DNA of 26,301 bases from CAMYLR01 sp039590215 (GTDB taxonomy: Bacteria; Gemmatimonadota; Gemmatimonadetes; JACCXV01; JAHWKZ01). Positions 23,644 to 26,301 of the stretch are shown here, piece after piece. Position numbers and translations under genes: made by a program. The number at the start of each line of letters is the position of its first letter. Position 1 is the stretch's first letter. The notes beneath the pieces were generated by a model that was given only the letters and a program-made list of their open reading frames with translations, was not told where the DNA came from and ran no database searches. Location: contig JBDHFX010000018.1 in assembly GCA_039590215.1 (NCBI GenBank), positions 1 to 26,301 of the forward strand, written 5' to 3'.

Positions 23644-24349
23644 CTACCGAGCCTTGCGCCCTACGAAGAGCCCGTAGCCAACGCCGCCCGACTCCACAAA
23701 CTCCTTTGCCGTCTTCAACACTGGTCCTGGATCCTCTAGCTCCTCGGGAAGCTCAAAAAGCGATTCGGCGCCGCGCAGGCGCTTCTCGATGGTGGTGATC
23801 ATCTCCAAGAGTGTGTGGCTGACGTCGTAGTGCCGGACGTTCTCAAAGCCGGCGCTGGCGAGAAGCTCCATATACCTGTCACAGCTGCGGGCGCCGGCGA
23901 TGCACAGAACGCGCCCGAAGAGCCCCTGAAGGGGTTCGGGGACGGCGTCGTTGAGGACCATGTCGGAGATGCCGAGCCGGCCGGCCGAAGGACACGCACC
24001 ATTTCACGCACCGACAACTCCATGTCACCAAACGTGCAAAGCGAGCATTCACAGACGAGCGCATCAAACATCCCGGCCGCAAAGGGCAACGCGCCGGCGT
24101 CGCCTCGCACGTCGGTGCCAACCGGCGAATAGTCGAAGCTCACGACTCGGCACCCGAAGTGACGCGTCAGCTCCGCTGCCGTGGTCCCGCACCCCGAGGC
24201 GACGTCTACACCTGTGCCCCGCGATGAAGGAGGACCAAGCCGCCCAGCTTCCGTGTCAGCTCGGCCCCACCGGGGTGGAAGCTGTCACCCAGCAAGAAGC
24301 GCGTAACGTCCAACTCGTACAGGCCGGCACAACACGCCGCTGCTGAATC
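23644..24349 (-). pseudogene. Class I SAM-dependent methyltransferase, multiply frameshifted
   Basis: Three frames together spell one methyltransferase. The 5' part, LYELDVTRFLLGDSFHPGG through HRGAQV, ends at a TAG at about 24207. The next frame continues with VDVASGCGTTAAELTRHFGC (motif I), VRGDAGALPF, CECSLCTF and VRVLRP. At about 23975 the frame shifts again, and GRLGISDMVLNDAVPEP to the end follows. Both breaks look like single-base losses; the second fits a CCGGGCCGG reduced to CCGGCCGG. The stretch between FDYSP and VRGDAG is also shorter than I expect for the family. No start codon is evident. It is either a decayed gene beside the tRNA fragment or a poorly assembled one. Confidence 0.75.
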
Positions 24350-24362
24350 AGCGATGGCTGGC

Positions 24363-24557
24363 CTACTGGGCGTTGAGTGACCAGTCAAACTCGTCAAATT
24401 CCACCGTGTAGTCGCGGCACGCGTCCGCAAAATCATTCGTGACAACCCCGCCAGCCTGAGCTTCTGTTCGAATTGTCCGTACCGAGACCGCGACACATCC
24501 AATGTCAGCGTCAAGGCGGATTTTCTGAACAGCAAGATCGACTATCCCAGTCTCGTC
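24363..24557 (-). pseudogene. Orphan coding-like fragment, probably a C-terminus
   Basis: A 64-codon open stretch after a TGA, with no usable start codon, ending in DYTVEFDEFDWSLNAQ and a TAG just before the methyltransferase remnant. Its composition (Val-, Asp- and Glu-rich with mixed aromatic residues) looks more like protein than the shadows around it. I do not recognise the family. If real, it is the 3' remnant of a gene whose 5' part is gone. Confidence 0.3.
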
Positions 24558-24609
24558 TCAGGACTGGCCTAGCCTACTGCACCTCTGGATTTTGCGGCCT
24601 GGTGTCTTT

Positions 24610-24626
24610 GCGGCTGTCGCAGCCGC
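24610..24626. repeat. Perfect GC hairpin upstream of the cysteine-rich protein gene
   Basis: GCGGCTG pairs with CAGCCGC around a TCG loop. A TTGCGG (24608-24613) overlaps its left arm and a TACGTT follows at 17 bases, a very weak promoter-like pair. No T-run follows on either strand, so terminator function is unlikely. It may be a leader or operator element 63 bases before the ATG at 24689. Confidence 0.35.
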
Positions 24627-24688
24627 GGAATACGTTCCAATCGGTTAAAACACCGGTATCCCAGACTGATCAGGCCAAGGAGTGTGTT

Positions 24689-25099
24689 ATGAGAACAGCA
24701 TTGGCGTGGCCATTCCGCTTCTCCGGCCTGATCGTGCTTCTCCTGGCGGGCGTTGCAAGCACGAGCGACGTCCTACTGGCGCAGCAGCAAGCCCAACCTG
24801 AGCTCGAGACAGAAGAGGTTGCGCCCTGTATCGTGGGTCAGGCCGATTGTCCCTGGAAGTCAGTGTTCGCCGCGGATGAGGCGCTGTGGGAAAGAGGGCG
24901 CCTGTACGAGCTTGCGGGTGAAAGCTGGCGCCAGGCTAAGAAAGCCCCGTCGAAGGCGCGGTTGTGTGGAGGGCTTGAGAGCTTGCCAGAATCACTAGAC
25001 TTGTGCACCAACGGTGGCTGCACACAAGCCCACTGCGTTCAGGCATCTGCGCCCAACTCTAAGAAGATTTGGCTCTGCAAGTGCCTGAAGATGAGGTAG
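24689..25099 (+). CDS. Secreted eight-cysteine protein of unknown function
   Basis: 136-residue precursor with a strong signal peptide (basic start, SGLIVLLLAGVAS core, likely cleavage after LLA at about residue 31). The mature part carries eight cysteines at 47, 54, 93, 106, 111, 116, 130 and 132, an even number suited to disulfides or metal binding. The last five are crowded as CTNGGC, AHC and CKC. ATG 24689 has AGGAG seven to eight bases upstream, so translation is likely; the longer frame from 24473 lacks support. No family recognised. It converges on the DUF885 gene with 13 bases between. Confidence 0.8.
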   Translation: MRTALAWPFRFSGLIVLLLAGVASTSDVLLAQQQAQPELETEEVAPCIVGQADCPWKSVFAADEALWERGRLYELAGESWRQAKKAPSKARLCGGLESLPESLDLCTNGGCTQAHCVQASAPNSKKIWLCKCLKMR

Positions 25100-25112
25100 A
25101 AGTCGCACCCCA

Positions 25113-26301
25113 TCATTGACGACTGTCAATCCACGCGTTGACGATATCTTCGAGCACAGCGATGGGCAGTGAACCGTTGCCCACGATCGTATCGTGAAAG
25201 TCCCGAATATCGAAGTCCTCTCCGAGCGCCTGTTCCGCCTTGTTGCGAAGCTCCTTGATCTTGAGCTCGCCGATCTTGTAGCTGAGCGCCTGCGCCGGCC
25301 AAGTGATGTAGCGATCGATCTCGCCGGTGACCCCGCGTTCACTCAAAGCCGTATTCGCGAGCATGTAGTCGATCGCTTCCTGCCGTGACCAGCCGAAAGC
25401 ATGCATGCCGGTATCAACGACGAGGCGACAGGCTCGCCAGGCCTCATAGGTCAAGCGGCCAAAGTCGCTGTAGGGGTCCTGGTACAACCCCATCTCCTTG
25501 CCCAGGAACTCGGAGTACAGGCCCCAACCCTCACCGTAGGCTGAGTGGTACAGCTGGCGCCTGAATTCCGGCACCTCGAGCTCCATCGCTAGGGCAGTTT
25601 GCAGGTGATGGCCGGGGACCGCCTCATGCAGGCTGAGCGCATCCAGTGTGTACAGCGGCCGGCTGTCGAGGTTCGTGACGCCGAGGAAATAAGTGCCCGA
25701 GGTCGTTCCATCACCGGACGAGGGCTGATAAAAGGTGCCACGAGTCGGGTTGGCCTTGACGCTGTACGTACCTCTCGGCAGCAGGCCGAAGTATGCCGGC
25801 AACAGTCCCTCTGCTGTCTTGCTGATAAATGCCGCTCTGCCCAACAGCTCCGACTCACTCTTCGCGTAGAATCTGGGCTCGCTCCTCAGGTAGTCGAGGA
25901 ACGCCCGGAAGTCGCCTTCGAAACCGACCTGACGGATGATCTCATCCATCTCGCCGCGTATGCGCTCCACTTCGGCGAGACCCAACTGGTGGATGTCATC
26001 CGGCGACATATCTGTCGTCGTGTAATAACGGATCACGTACTCGTAGTAATCGCGCCCGCCGTCGAGACTCGTAATCCCGACTGCCTGACGACATGCCGGC
26101 ACGTACTCGGAGAGATAGAAGTCCAGCAGTTCCTGGTACCCGGGGATTACGTCTGTCTCGATGAGCTCCACGCCGCGAGCAGTGAAGTCCGCCTGCTGCT
26201 CATCCGATATCTTCGAGGGGAATTTGGCAAACGGGACGTACAGGCCACTCTCCATCACATCGTCGACGATGTGTTCGCTGATTGTTTCTTCGTATCCCTC
26301 G
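25113..26301 (-). CDS. DUF885 family zinc-peptidase-like protein (N-terminus outside window)
   Basis: The frame is open to the right edge, so this is the C-terminal part (about 395 residues) of a protein that is usually around 550-600 residues. The metallopeptidase-type motif HEAVPGHHLQ and the downstream GEGWGLYSE are both present, together with FYQPSSGDGTTSGTYFLGV and the conserved WPAQALSYKIGELKI ending. Members are usually exported in diderm bacteria and are thought to be carboxypeptidase-like, but the signal peptide would lie outside the window. The Met at 26255 is internal, not the start, because conserved-looking codons continue to 26301. Confidence 0.9.
   Translation of the reverse strand, partial: EGYEETISEHIVDDVMESGLYVPFAKFPSKISDEQQADFTARGVELIETDVIPGYQELLDFYLSEYVPACRQAVGITSLDGGRDYYEYVIRYYTTTDMSPDDIHQLGLAEVERIRGEMDEIIRQVGFEGDFRAFLDYLRSEPRFYAKSESELLGRAAFISKTAEGLLPAYFGLLPRGTYSVKANPTRGTFYQPSSGDGTTSGTYFLGVTNLDSRPLYTLDALSLHEAVPGHHLQTALAMELEVPEFRRQLYHSAYGEGWGLYSEFLGKEMGLYQDPYSDFGRLTYEAWRACRLVVDTGMHAFGWSRQEAIDYMLANTALSERGVTGEIDRYITWPAQALSYKIGELKIKELRNKAEQALGEDFDIRDFHDTIVGNGSLPIAVLEDIVNAWIDSRQ

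Noticed and set aside
1..26301. CRISPR array, insertion sequence or rRNA gene
   Set aside because: No regularly spaced direct repeats, no transposase or integrase motifs and no rRNA-like sequence were seen.

Overview
This is a GC-rich, gene-dense bacterial window. Genes are packed into long co-directional runs, and at least twelve junctions overlap by exactly four bases (ATGA, GTGA or TTGA). Several exported proteins have signal peptides ending in 'PAQ' or 'LAQ', which suggests a diderm bacterium. The GC content, the TTG and GTG starts, the elongated GroES-like protein and the secreted peptidases would fit an uncultured lineage such as Gemmatimonadota or a relative. That assignment is a weak inference, because no rRNA or other marker gene is present.

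Layout: (1) 1-5045, minus strand: a molybdenum hydroxylase operon in the order 2Fe-2S subunit, Mo subunit, FAD subunit, MobA/MocA-like nucleotidyltransferase, XdhC. The FAD subunit carries four cysteines spaced like the 4Fe-4S ligands of 4-hydroxybenzoyl-CoA reductase. The Mo subunit is broken by a frameshift with an apparent internal deletion. (2) 5150-6939: a GroES-like protein, a small methyltransferase, a ferritin and a possible tiny membrane protein. (3) 7262-12129, plus strand: a second, intact molybdenum hydroxylase (Mo, 2Fe-2S, FAD) that keeps the xanthine-type pocket residues, translationally coupled to a DUF6986/CitE-like aldolase-fold protein. (4) 12134-15336, minus strand: allantoinase, allantoicase, OHCU decarboxylase and 5-hydroxyisourate hydrolase. 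Blocks 3 and 4 together give purine catabolism from xanthine to ureidoglycolate and urea, but no urate oxidase and no ureidoglycolate lyase is in view. (5) 15393-15827: an Hsp15-like S4 protein. (6) 15786-20858, minus strand: a six-gene coupled operon of family-2 glycosyltransferase, internally deleted glycosyltransferase paralogue, intact paralogue, Gfo/Idh/MocA oxidoreductase, pseudouridine-5'-phosphate glycosidase (PsuG) and a TrpF-like isomerase. This is the most unusual gene combination in the window. (7) 20988-23577, minus strand: an exported M24 aminopeptidase, then a HugZ/DUF2470 flavin-fold protein with a small partner. (8) 23599-24688: a disturbed zone with a 3' tRNA fragment, a multiply frameshifted methyltransferase and an orphan coding fragment. 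(9) 24689-26301: a secreted eight-cysteine protein and a DUF885 zinc-peptidase-like protein that runs off the right edge.

Three separate genes (Mo subunit, glycosyltransferase paralogue, methyltransferase) seem to lack internal blocks compared with their families. The methyltransferase also shows single-base losses. This could be real gene decay or an assembly problem, and it should be settled before any of these are treated as biological novelties.
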